This document shows positions 25,885 through 33,812 of a stretch of 64,000 nucleotides of DNA, piece by piece. Both the position numbers and the translations under genes were made by a program. This stretch comes from Chryseobacterium culicis (GTDB lineage: Bacteria > Bacteroidota > Bacteroidia > Flavobacteriales > Weeksellaceae), in contig NZ_PCPP01000001.1 in assembly GCF_002979755.1 (NCBI RefSeq), positions 466,665 through 530,664 of the forward strand, in the 5' to 3' direction. The stretch's first letter is position 1. Every line of letters begins with the position of its first letter. Under the pieces are notes generated by a model. The model saw only the letters and a list, made by a program, of their open reading frames with translations. It did no database searches and was not told where the DNA came from.

Positions 25885-26320
25885 ATGTAAAATGTCAGTT
25901 GTACTTTATTCAGTAGTACTGCATAATACCTTGTACGATTCTATTTTGAATAATTTTGTTTTAATTTAATTATCATATTTTGAATATGTCTGATTTCTGT
26001 CATTAGTAAATCAAAATCATTTTTCTGTATAAATTCCAAATCATTAGCAATTATGATTTGAGTTTCAAATTCAAATGAAGAACCTAATGCAATGTTCAAG
26101 AATTGACAAAATTGAGGATTGGTATCTCTCTTCCTGCTCCTTCAGCAATATTAGATGGGATAGAATATAAACTCCTCCTAGTTTGTGAGGTCAACCCAAA
26201 TAACTCATCTTTAGGAAAATCTTTTGAAATTACATAATAATGCTTACAAAGCAGAATTGATTTCTTCCAGACTTCTAAATCCCTAAAGTTATGCATGCCA
26301 ATACTTTTTACATTTTACAT
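25885..26320. repeat. inverted repeats bordering the four-helix pseudogene
   Basis: ATGTAAAATGT at 25885-25895 and its exact complement ACATTTTACAT at 26310-26320 bracket the pseudogene. Nearby TTGTAC blocks (about 25898-25903 and 26328-26333) add to the symmetry. This is the second four-helix-bundle insert in the operon with such borders, though with different repeat sequence. Confidence 0.5.
25941..26296 (-). pseudogene. frameshifted four helix bundle gene
   Basis: Reading from ATG 26296 gives the family opening MHNFRDLEVWKKSILLCKHY, then SIPSNIAEGAGR. Just after this the frame is lost and stops within ten codons. A one-base shift restores the family sequence: NPQFCQFLNIALGSSFELET, then IIIANDLEFIQKNDFDLL, down to a stop at 25941. 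The open length of 356 bp is one base short of a multiple of three, so a single-base deletion near 26130 explains it. It lies between the fadB/J and thiolase genes. It belongs to a different subgroup from the intact copy at 24290. Confidence 0.85.
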
Positions 26321-26335
26321 CCGACATTGTACAAA

Positions 26336-28729
26336 TTAATTTCTTAATGGTTTTCCGTTCTGTAGCATGTACTGGATTCTCTCAAGAGTTTTTCTCTCAC
26401 CACAAAGTTGAAGGAAGGTTTCTCTTTCAAGGTTCAACAGATATTGTTCTGTTACCACTGTTGGTTCAGATAAGTTTCCACCTACCATTACGTTGGCTAG
26501 CTTATCAGCAATTTTCTTATCGTGTGCAGAGATGAAGTTTCCGGTTAGCATCTGGTCTGTTCCTACGTAGAACATTCCTAATGCATCTTTACCAAGAACT
26601 TTTACTTTCTGCTCGATAGGTTGGGTATATCCTTGTTCTGCTAATAATTTTGCTACTTTTTTAGCTTCTGCTATCTGTCTGTTTTTGCTTACGGAAACAA
26701 TGTCTTTTCCTTTTTCAAGGATTCCCATATCGTAAGCTTCATAAGCTGAAGTTGCTACTTTACCCATTGCGATATTCATGAAAGCATCACGAAGTCTGTT
26801 ATTTTTAACATCATCGTTGTGGAATTCTCTGGAAGTTCTTAAAGTCAATTCTTTAGTACCACCACCACCAGGAATTACTCCAACTCCTGTTTCAACAAGT
26901 CCGATATAGGTTTCTGCTGCAGCAACCACTCGGTCTGCATGCATTGTCATTTCGCATCCTCCACCTAGAGTCATTCCGTGAGGTGCTACCACAACAGGAA
27001 TAGAAGAGTAACGTACTCTCATCATTGATTTCTGGAAGTAAGCGATGGCCATATTCAAATCATCCCAATCCTGCTCGATAGCCATCATAAGGATCATAGC
27101 AAGGTTAGCACCTACAGAGAAATTAGCTCCCTGGTTTCCTACAACCAATCCATCGTATTCTTTTTCTGCTAAATCAATTGCTCTGTTTAATCCATCAAGA
27201 ACTTCGCCTCCAAGAGAGTTCATTTTTGAACGGATCTCGAAGTTGATGATACCGTCTCCTAAATCTTCAATAGCAGCCCCTGAATTACTCCAAAGTGTTT
27301 TATTTTTTCTGATGTTATCTAAGATGATGAATGCATCCTGACCTGGGATTTTGTTGTATTCTCCTGAATTTTTATCCACGTAAATACTTTGTCCTTCGTC
27401 ATTAACTTTATAGAAAGTCTCTACATTTTTCACCCAGTCTGAAACTTCATATCCAGCGTCTTTAGCCAGTTCAATACCTTTTTGAACGCCTACAGCATCC
27501 CAGATCTCAAATGGTCCGTTTTCCCATCCGAAACCAGCTCTCATGGCATCGTCAATTTTATAAACTTCATCAGAAATTTCAGGAACTTTATGAGACACAT
27601 AAGCGAATAATGCTCCTAAAGATTTTCTGTATAATTCGCCGGCTTTATCTTTACCTCCGATCAGAACTTTGAATCTGTCAATTGGTTTATCGATAGCTTT
27701 TGTTAATTCCAGAGTAGGGAATGATGATTTTCCTTGAAGTTCATATTCCAAAGTATCAAGGTTTAATCCGTGAATTTCAGATTTTCCTTCTGCATTTTTC
27801 ACTTTTTTATAGAACCCTTGTTCTGTTTTTGAACCCAGCCATTTATTATCCATCATTTTCTGGATATAAGGAGGAAGGGCAAATACATCATTGAAATCAT
27901 TTGCTTCAGCACCGCTTTGACGAACGCCGTTGGCTACCATTACCAGAGTATCAAGACCTACAACATCAGCTGTTCTGAATGTTGCTGATTTTGGACGGCC
28001 GATCACAGGACCTGTTAATTTATCAACATCAGAAACGGTAAGTCCTAGTTTCTGTACATTGTGAAGAAGATCCATCATAGAGAATACCCCGATTCTGTTG
28101 GCGATGAAAGCTGGAGTATCTTTAGCTAAAACTGTTGTTTTACCTAAGAATTTAGCTCCGTAATTCATATAGAAATCAATGATTTCCGGAGCAGTATCAT
28201 TTGTTGGAATAATCTCAAGAAGAGGAAGATATCTTACCGGATTAAAGAAGTGAGTTCCTGCAAAATATTTTTTGAAATCCTCGCTTCTTCCTTCTGTAAG
28301 GAAATGAATAGGAATACCGGATGTATTAGAAGAAATTAATGTTCCCGGTTTTCTGAACTGTTCAATTTTTTCATATACAGACTTTTTGATATCAAGTCTT
28401 TCTACTACTACTTCAATGATCCAGTCAGTATTTTTTATTTTCGGCAAATCATCATCGAAGTTTCCGATGGTAATTCTGTCTGCAAACTTTGGTGAATAAA
28501 GAAGTGCAGGACTTGCTTTTTTAAGTTTTTCAAAGTTTTCGGAAGCAATTCTGTTTCTTACTACCTTGTCATCTTTGGTCAAACCTTTTTTCTGTTCAGC
28601 TTCAGTAAGTTCAAAAGGAACAATATCCAAGAGTGATACTTCAACGCCGATATTGGCGAAGTGAGCAGCGATACCGCTTCCCATAATCCCTGAACCAAGA
28701 ACCGTTACATGTTTGATTCTTCTTTTCAT
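26336..28729 (-). CDS. 3-hydroxyacyl-CoA dehydrogenase / enoyl-CoA hydratase fusion
   Basis: A 797-residue bifunctional beta-oxidation protein with the order reversed relative to E. coli FadB: dehydrogenase first, hydratase last. The NAD site is TVLGSGIMGSGIAAHFANIG (GxGxxG at 12-17) and the catalytic His160 lies in AGTHFFNPV. The hydratase/isomerase domain (about 500-720) has GGGCE with Glu593 and GLVETGVGVIPGGGG with Glu613, the two catalytic glutamates at the canonical 20-residue spacing. Both activities should be intact. It follows the MarR regulator by 53 bp and leads the enzyme genes of the operon. Confidence 0.93.
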   Translation of the reverse strand: MKRRIKHVTVLGSGIMGSGIAAHFANIGVEVSLLDIVPFELTEAEQKKGLTKDDKVVRNRIASENFEKLKKASPALLYSPKFADRITIGNFDDDLPKIKNTDWIIEVVVERLDIKKSVYEKIEQFRKPGTLISSNTSGIPIHFLTEGRSEDFKKYFAGTHFFNPVRYLPLLEIIPTNDTAPEIIDFYMNYGAKFLGKTTVLAKDTPAFIANRIGVFSMMDLLHNVQKLGLTVSDVDKLTGPVIGRPKSATFRTADVVGLDTLVMVANGVRQSGAEANDFNDVFALPPYIQKMMDNKWLGSKTEQGFYKKVKNAEGKSEIHGLNLDTLEYELQGKSSFPTLELTKAIDKPIDRFKVLIGGKDKAGELYRKSLGALFAYVSHKVPEISDEVYKIDDAMRAGFGWENGPFEIWDAVGVQKGIELAKDAGYEVSDWVKNVETFYKVNDEGQSIYVDKNSGEYNKIPGQDAFIILDNIRKNKTLWSNSGAAIEDLGDGIINFEIRSKMNSLGGEVLDGLNRAIDLAEKEYDGLVVGNQGANFSVGANLAMILMMAIEQDWDDLNMAIAYFQKSMMRVRYSSIPVVVAPHGMTLGGGCEMTMHADRVVAAAETYIGLVETGVGVIPGGGGTKELTLRTSREFHNDDVKNNRLRDAFMNIAMGKVATSAYEAYDMGILEKGKDIVSVSKNRQIAEAKKVAKLLAEQGYTQPIEQKVKVLGKDALGMFYVGTDQMLTGNFISAHDKKIADKLANVMVGGNLSEPTVVTEQYLLNLERETFLQLCGERKTLERIQYMLQNGKPLRN

Positions 28730-28782
28730 ATGTAAATTTTTATTTGTATAAGATTATATGAACCCGAAGGTTTCATCATAAT

Positions 28783-29238
28783 TTATTTTCTGTTATTTAA
28801 TAATTCGTTTGCTATTTTCATGATTTCACCCATTACATCTTTGAAAGCTTCAAGCTTTTCAGGGGCAATTTTTTCCATTACCTTTTTGTTGAAATTCACA
28901 ACAACTTCCTTAGACATGTTTCTTGAGTTGAGTCCTTTATCCGTAAGTTTGATGATAACCTCTCTTTTATCAGTGGTTGTTTTTTCCTTATAGATATATC
29001 CGTTATCTTCCAGAAGTTTGATAATTCTGGTTAATGAAGTAGGCTCAATAGCCATCTTTGGACCCAAGTTGGTACTTCGGGTTCCTTCTTTGGGATCAAT
29101 TTTAAGAAGAGTAAGGGCTTGCACCGCTGTGGAATCATGTTCCTGGGCTAATTCTGTGTACATTTTAGAAACAGCCAACCAGGTCTGCTTTAAAATTAAA
29201 TCTACGTTTTCTATTTTTTCCTTATTATTATCCATCAT
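28783..29238 (-). CDS. MarR-family repressor of the beta-oxidation operon
   Basis: I start at the MMDNN pair just downstream of the predicted promoter, giving 151 residues. It is a winged-helix regulator: helices around WLAVSKMYTELAQ, recognition region MAIEPTSLTRIIKLLEDNGYIYKE, and the wing with TTDKREVIIKLTDKG (the DxR motif). It is the first gene of the operon that continues with the FadB/J protein, thiolase and acyl-CoA dehydrogenase. A 34-bp perfect palindrome overlaps the promoter in front of it, so autoregulation and control of the fad genes by an acyl-CoA-type ligand are likely. The ligand is inferred from context. Confidence 0.88.
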   Translation of the reverse strand: MMDNNKEKIENVDLILKQTWLAVSKMYTELAQEHDSTAVQALTLLKIDPKEGTRSTNLGPKMAIEPTSLTRIIKLLEDNGYIYKEKTTTDKREVIIKLTDKGLNSRNMSKEVVVNFNKKVMEKIAPEKLEAFKDVMGEIMKIANELLNNRK

Positions 29239-29259
29239 TTTTGCGCCAATGGTTTTACC

Positions 29260-29267
29260 CAAATTTA
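29260..29267 (-). promoter_or_regulatory. promoter -7 box of the MarR/fad operon
   Basis: On the minus strand TAAATTTG fits TAnnTTTG, 21 bp before the MarR start. It overlaps the edge of palindrome 1 (29265-29298), so a bound dimer would block RNA polymerase. Confidence 0.5.
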
Positions 29268-29298
29268 ATAAATATTATGCATGCATAATATTTATTAA
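29265..29298. promoter_or_regulatory. MarR operator 1, 34-bp perfect palindrome
   Basis: Perfect dyad symmetry about 29281/29282, with core TATGCATGCATA and arms continuing TATT/AATA outward through TTAATAAA on the left. It overlaps the -7 box in front of the MarR gene. The symmetry and length are those expected of a MarR dimer site. Confidence 0.75.
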
Positions 29299-29354
29299 CG
29301 TTAAATTTTGTTAATAACCTGGAAATAAACGGATTAAATTGTATGATTAGCATA

Positions 29355-29374
29355 ATACTATGCATGCATAGTAT
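29355..29374. promoter_or_regulatory. MarR operator 2, 20-bp perfect palindrome
   Basis: ATACTATGCATGCATAGTAT is perfectly symmetric and shares the core TATGCATGCATA with operator 1. The centres are 83 bp apart, close to eight helical turns, so DNA looping or cooperative binding is possible. Confidence 0.7.
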
Positions 29375-29400
29375 ATGAAATAATCAATTAAAACGTAGTA

Positions 29401-30324
29401 TTAATGAATGTTTTGGATTAAATTGATGATTTCTTCAAAAGATTCACATTGATAGATGGCGGAATCTTTAGTAATTACCCAAAAAGTGTTCTGAAACTCG
29501 AAATTAAGGTCAGAGAGGTCTTTTTGGAAGTTTTTTTGAAGCAGAGAATACAGTATTTCCTTGTGAAACTGCGGTGCCGAGATAAAAGGCGGAATAAAAG
29601 TCTCGTTGAATTGAAATAATGAGGCGTTGGTGAGTTCATCATGCTGAAGCAAAATATCCTCCACAATCCCTGAATACAAATGGTTTTCCTTTACATACCA
29701 TATTTTATCGGCAAACTCTTTGGCCAGCCGCCAGTCATGGGAAGAAAACAGGATAAGTTTGTTCTGTTCTTTAGCCAGTTTTCTTAAGGTTTTTAGGATA
29801 ATGATTTTATTTTTCTCATCCAGATGGGTAGTCGGTTCATCCAGAATAATGATAGGAGAATTCTGGGTAATCGCCCGCCCGATAAATGCTTTTTGAAGAT
29901 TTCCGTCTGACAGGTTTTTCAGAAGGGTATATCTGTATTGATTTAAATCCAGTTCCTCAATAATATGAGCAACTTCTTCGCGGTCTTCTTTTTTTAATTC
30001 AAAATAAAAAGGGTAGTAGATGTATTTTCCCAGAGAAATAAGATCCTCAACTGTATAATGCTGTGGAATAACCGATTTTGAAAAAACAATGGCAATATTT
30101 TCCGCTACTTCTTTTACAGAAAGATGCTTTATATTTTTTCCGCCAATAGAAATCTCTCCATTGAGTAACGGGAGCTGATGCAGAATAGATTTGATTAATG
30201 TTGTTTTTCCCACACCATTATTACCAATCAGCAGACCTACATCACCGAGCTTTAAATTTGCATTGGCATTGGAGATTAATGTGGTGTTGTGGCCGATATG
30301 AGCCTGTTTGATCTGTAGGTGCAT
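29401..30324 (-). CDS. ABC transporter ATPase, iron/siderophore (FecE-like)
   Basis: A 307-residue ATP-binding subunit. Walker A is IGNNGVGKTTL (about 33-43). The signature is LSDGNLQKAFIGRAI, a variant of LSGGQ usual in this family in Flavobacteria. Walker B is IIILDEPTTHLD, and the switch His is in LFSSHDW. A C-terminal extension of about 80 residues follows the nucleotide domain. It energises the FecCD permease encoded upstream at 31098-32069. The two genes are separated by a repeat-bounded insert carrying a GxxExxY gene. Cytoplasmic face of the inner membrane. Confidence 0.88.
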   Translation of the reverse strand: MHLQIKQAHIGHNTTLISNANANLKLGDVGLLIGNNGVGKTTLIKSILHQLPLLNGEISIGGKNIKHLSVKEVAENIAIVFSKSVIPQHYTVEDLISLGKYIYYPFYFELKKEDREEVAHIIEELDLNQYRYTLLKNLSDGNLQKAFIGRAITQNSPIIILDEPTTHLDEKNKIIILKTLRKLAKEQNKLILFSSHDWRLAKEFADKIWYVKENHLYSGIVEDILLQHDELTNASLFQFNETFIPPFISAPQFHKEILYSLLQKNFQKDLSDLNFEFQNTFWVITKDSAIYQCESFEEIINLIQNIH

Positions 30325-30422
30325 GCTTTTGTTGGTTATACGCGAAGGCGCAAATTGTTTTACAAAAATAATGTTTTAAGGCGCAAGGAATTTGACTTTG
30401 TCAAATTTTTATCCCGTTTATT

Positions 30423-30800
30423 TTATAAGTTGTTTACAATTCTTGTGACACCGTTTTTGAAAACATCAGATTGAAAATTGAGAAGCATTCCTAATTTGCA
30501 GTTTGACATTTTTAAATAGGTTAATAGCTGAGCTTTATGAGTAGGGCTAATGTAATCAACGGTTTTTATTTCTAAAATCACTTTGTTTTCAATCATCAGG
30601 TCGAGTTTAAAAGCATTGTCTATTTTCAAATCTTCATAAACAATTGGGAGGAACTTTTGTTTTTCTACTGAAAATCCAGCTTTTGTTAATTCATAGAACA
30701 TACATTCTTCATATACATGTTCAAATAAACCTGCTCCAAGCTTTTTATGAATTTTTAATCCTGTTTCAAAAACAGTTTTTGATAGTTCATTTTCTGTCAT
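30423..30800 (-). CDS. GxxExxY protein
   Basis: I start at MTENELSKTVFETGLKIHKK, the family's usual opening, rather than the longer upstream reading; the product has 125 residues. The name-giving motif is GAGLFEHVYEECM. Downstream LDLMIENKVILEIKTVDYISPTHKAQLLTYLKM has the D...ExK spacing of a PD-(D/E)XK nuclease-like fold, which the family is thought to resemble. Function is unknown. It is flanked by the cassette repeats and lies within a siderophore importer operon in the same orientation, so it reads as mobile cargo rather than a transport component. Confidence 0.85.
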   Translation of the reverse strand: MTENELSKTVFETGLKIHKKLGAGLFEHVYEECMFYELTKAGFSVEKQKFLPIVYEDLKIDNAFKLDLMIENKVILEIKTVDYISPTHKAQLLTYLKMSNCKLGMLLNFQSDVFKNGVTRIVNNL

Positions 30801-30883
30801 TTGTGATGTCTTATTGAACTTAAATATATGAATTGTTAGGTAAGTAGAGGAATGTAGGAGCAATAATTTTTTTAGACATGCTA

Positions 30884-31089
30884 TTGGGTAAACGCAAAGG
30901 CGCAAAAAAAACTATTAAAAGCGTTATATTTTATTAAGGCGCAAAGATTTTATCGTAGATAAAATTGAATACTGAATATTTAAAGCCATAGAATCATATA
31001 CTCGACGCTTGCTGAAAATCTTTGATTTTCTTGCGTCTTAAAAATATGTAGATTTTAATAGTTTTTTTTGCGTCTTTGCGTTTTCCAAC
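30884..31089. repeat. MITE-like repeat, copy A
   Basis: About 206 bp with terminal inverted repeats (TTGGGTAAACGCAAAGG at the left, CTTTGCGTTTTCCAA at the right). Internal blocks include TTAAGGCGCAAAGATTTTAT and a 26-bp stretch at 31008-31033 that is identical to 53846-53871 in copy B. It is non-coding. Confidence 0.75.
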
Positions 31090-31097
31090 AAAAAAAT

Positions 31098-32069
31098 CTA
31101 AACCTTATTCTGCTTTAAAAGCATCATCAGAATCACAGGAATACCGAATACAGAGCTTATCACATTCAAAGGGATCTGTGTTTTCTCCGCAATGACCGAG
31201 AAGAATAACATAATTAGCATTCCCAAAAACATATTAAGAATCCATTGCTGCCATAATTTTGAAGGATTATAAACGAGTCTGCAGAAGTGAGGAACAATAA
31301 TTCCGATAAATAAAATAGGGCCTAAAAATGCCGTAACAGAAGCTGAAAGTAGGGAAGAGGCTACTATTATTAAGAGTTTCAGCTGTTTCAGATTTACTCC
31401 TAAACTTTGTGCATAGGAATTGCCTAGAGAATTTCCAATAAGTGGTTTTATAGCCCTGAAACAAATAAACATTCCCATTGAAACCAATATAAGCAGTATA
31501 TAAATCTGATTTCTCGTTACCATATTATTCGCTCCGAAAGACCATAAAATATAGTTTTTCAGACTTTGGTTTTCTGCATAAAACTGAAGGAGAGAAACAA
31601 TTGCTCCGGCAAAAGCTGAAACCAGAAATCCGAAAATAATAAGATACGATTTGTCCTGAAACCTATTTGACATTGAGAGCAGTATCAACATTAATAGTAA
31701 GCTTCCTCCAATAGCTGATAAGCTGAGAAAACTATTCTGTAAAAATTCAGGAAGGAAAATGTTATGGGAAAAGAAAATGTAAAAGGCAACCGATAAACTG
31801 GCAACCGAAGTGATTCCTAATATATCAGGTCCTGCCAGCGGATTTTGAAAATATTCCTGCATCAGAAAACCTGAGGTAGGAATTGAAATTCCGGCCAGCA
31901 TCATAACCAGAACACGGTTGATACGGATTTCTGCAATTTGATTATGAGCAGAGTCTTGAAAGAAATCCTGGAAGCTTAAATGTAAAAATCCTGTGTTCAG
32001 ATTAATGACAGCGCTTGCAATAATGGCAATCACGAATAATAAACACAGGATTTTAAATCTTTTTGACAT
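31098..32069 (-). CDS. FecCD-family iron-siderophore permease
   Basis: A 323-residue inner-membrane permease with about nine to ten hydrophobic segments. Family landmarks are RINRVLVMMLAGISIPTSGFLMQEYFQNPLAGPDILG near the N-terminus and GPILFIGIIVPHFCRLV in the last third. It forms the channel for a ferric-siderophore or cobalamin importer with the ATPase at 29401. The stop codon is 8 bp from a repeat-bounded insert that separates the two. A TlpA-like lipoprotein gene lies 24 bp upstream in the same direction. No periplasmic binding protein gene is visible in the window. Confidence 0.9.
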   Translation of the reverse strand: MSKRFKILCLLFVIAIIASAVINLNTGFLHLSFQDFFQDSAHNQIAEIRINRVLVMMLAGISIPTSGFLMQEYFQNPLAGPDILGITSVASLSVAFYIFFSHNIFLPEFLQNSFLSLSAIGGSLLLMLILLSMSNRFQDKSYLIIFGFLVSAFAGAIVSLLQFYAENQSLKNYILWSFGANNMVTRNQIYILLILVSMGMFICFRAIKPLIGNSLGNSYAQSLGVNLKQLKLLIIVASSLLSASVTAFLGPILFIGIIVPHFCRLVYNPSKLWQQWILNMFLGMLIMLFFSVIAEKTQIPLNVISSVFGIPVILMMLLKQNKV

Positions 32070-32093
32070 GATTCAGAAAGAGTTCAGTCTATT

Positions 32094-32654
32094 TTATTTT
32101 AGGAAAGAATCGATTTTTGAATTCAATACATCTTCTGTCATCATTCCCAGATATTCATCGGTTTTATCTCCTTTTCTCATGAAAGTAAAAGGAATAGAAC
32201 CTCCGTCCCATTGCTTGAAGTTATTATGGAAAAAGTTTTGATCCAATTTTTGTCCATCCAGTAAGATAATGTTTCCTCCCAATTTTTGTTCAGTAGCAAA
32301 GTTTTTAACAGCACCTTCCCAATCTGCCTTTTCATCAAGATTTACAAAAGTGAACTTTACAGGCTTTCCTTTTAATTCTTCCATTTTACTTTTAAAACTT
32401 GGAATCTCTCTCATACATGGACCGCACCAGGTGGCAAAAAAATTGGTTACATATAAAGTATCATTGTTTTTTGCTAAATGCTGGCTTACATTTTCAGGAG
32501 AAAATTCTTTGGGAATGGCTGTACTTCCTTCATTTTCTGTATTTTGAGATACGGAAACAGAGTCTGCAGCTGCAGTGTTTTCAGTTTTCTGACCTTCTTT
32601 TTTACAGCTGTACAATGCAGTAAGAAGTAACGTGGATAAAATTATCTTCTTCAT
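32094..32654 (-). CDS. TlpA-like thioredoxin lipoprotein
   Basis: A 186-residue envelope thioredoxin. The signal peptide MKKIILSTLLLTALYSC ends with lipidated Cys17. The active site is FFATWCGPCMREIPSF (Cys77, Cys80), the TlpA/ResA pattern. The rest follows the thioredoxin fold, with GSIPFTFMRKGD supplying the cis-proline loop. It should reduce disulfides in the periplasm, for example in cytochrome c or metal-protein maturation. It is 24 bp upstream of the FecCD permease and probably leads that operon, and is divergent from the flavoprotein reductase. Confidence 0.87.
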   Translation of the reverse strand: MKKIILSTLLLTALYSCKKEGQKTENTAAADSVSVSQNTENEGSTAIPKEFSPENVSQHLAKNNDTLYVTNFFATWCGPCMREIPSFKSKMEELKGKPVKFTFVNLDEKADWEGAVKNFATEQKLGGNIILLDGQKLDQNFFHNNFKQWDGGSIPFTFMRKGDKTDEYLGMMTEDVLNSKIDSFLK

Positions 32655-32687
32655 AAATTATTTTTTATCTATTTTTGAATTGAAGTT

Positions 32688-33812
32688 ATGGAACAACAAA
32701 TCTATAAAGGGAAACTGATACAGTTTCATCCGTTAAAAATAGCGAAAAAGGAAGAGCTGACCAAAAATACTTTTTCTCTGGAGTTTGATATTCCTGAGAA
32801 TTTAAAGGAAAATTTCAGGTTTGAAGCAGGACAGTTCGTCAGCATACGATTTCAATCCCATGGGGAAGAGGTTATTAATGATTATTCAATGACTTCAGCC
32901 CCTTATGAAGGTAAAATCTGTCTGGGGATCAAAATAAATTCTGCTGAAGGAGCAACCTCTCAGTTATTTCAAAACTATAATACAGGTGATGAACTGTGGG
33001 TGAGTGAACCTGCAGGGAGATTTACCATTGTATCTAAACCCAGTGAATTCAGGACTATTGTAGCTTTTTCTGCGGGGATAGGAATTACTCCTATTTTGAG
33101 TCACTTTAAAAATATTCTTCACAACGAACCCAGAACAAGATTGTTTTTGTTTTTTGGAAATAAAAGTTCAGAAGATCTGGTTTATCGTGAGCAGTTGGAT
33201 AATCTTGCCAGAACATGTGGTGACAGACTTCAGATATTTTATTTTTTCTCACAGGAAAAAACTGCAGATCAGTTTTTCTACGGTAGGCTGGACGAGAAAA
33301 AATTACATCTTATCATCAATCAGATCCTTCATTTGGATGATACAGATGAAGAATCTACCATTTGGGATGCTGTAGATGAAGTATTGATCTGTGGAAAAGG
33401 AGAAATGATCAAGACATTGGCCAATGCATGCTATCACCACGGAATTCCGAAAAAGAATATCCATTTTGAACTTTTTGAAGAATTTAATGATGATATTTAT
33501 CCTGTAGAAAAAGAATTTCCTCTGATTGAAAATATAGAAGTGGAATTTACCATGCTGGGAAAAAAATATACGACACATCTTGCTGATAATAAGGATAAAA
33601 TCCTTCAACAGCTTCTTATTCAGAAATTTCCGGTTCCTTATTCATGTAAGTCAGGAATCTGTGGAAGTTGTGAATGTTCTTTAGAGGAAGGAGAGGTGGA
33701 ACTGTTGGAAAATGAGTATCTTACCGAAAAAGAAGAAAAACAGGGACGTATATTGGCTTGCATGTCTATAGTGAAAAGTAAAAAAATAAAGCTTAACTTT
33801 GATCTTAGTTGA
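32688..33812 (+). CDS. flavodoxin/ferredoxin-type reductase with C-terminal 2Fe-2S domain
   Basis: A 374-residue cytosolic electron-transfer protein in three modules. The FAD-binding barrel (about 10-120) has INDYSMTSAPYEG in the RxYSxxS position. The NAD(P)H-binding domain (about 120-270) opens with VAFSAGIGITPILS and ends with VLICGKGEM. A plant-type ferredoxin domain (about 285-374) has PYSCKSGICGSCECSLEEG plus a later ACMS, the C-x4-C-x2-C...C cluster ligands. The order is that of PaaE/HmpX-like oxygenase reductases. No oxygenase partner is adjacent; a SanA-like gene overlaps its stop codon. The physiological acceptor is unknown. Confidence 0.87.
   Translation: MEQQIYKGKLIQFHPLKIAKKEELTKNTFSLEFDIPENLKENFRFEAGQFVSIRFQSHGEEVINDYSMTSAPYEGKICLGIKINSAEGATSQLFQNYNTGDELWVSEPAGRFTIVSKPSEFRTIVAFSAGIGITPILSHFKNILHNEPRTRLFLFFGNKSSEDLVYREQLDNLARTCGDRLQIFYFFSQEKTADQFFYGRLDEKKLHLIINQILHLDDTDEESTIWDAVDEVLICGKGEMIKTLANACYHHGIPKKNIHFELFEEFNDDIYPVEKEFPLIENIEVEFTMLGKKYTTHLADNKDKILQQLLIQKFPVPYSCKSGICGSCECSLEEGEVELLENEYLTEKEEKQGRILACMSIVKSKKIKLNFDLS

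Larger units (their letters stand above)
30331..31089. mobile_element. repeat-bounded cassette carrying a GxxExxY gene
   Basis: The left end at 30331-30354 (GTTGG then ACGCGAAGGCGCAAA) is the inverted counterpart of the right end at 31068-31089 (TTTGCGTCTTTGCGTTTT then CCAAC). Between them lie a GxxExxY gene and a further internal copy of the end sequence at 30884-30906. The block fills almost exactly the gap between two genes of one ABC importer: 6 bp from the ATPase start and 8 bp from the permease stop. No transposase is present, so movement would be in trans or the element is a relic. Confidence 0.6.
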
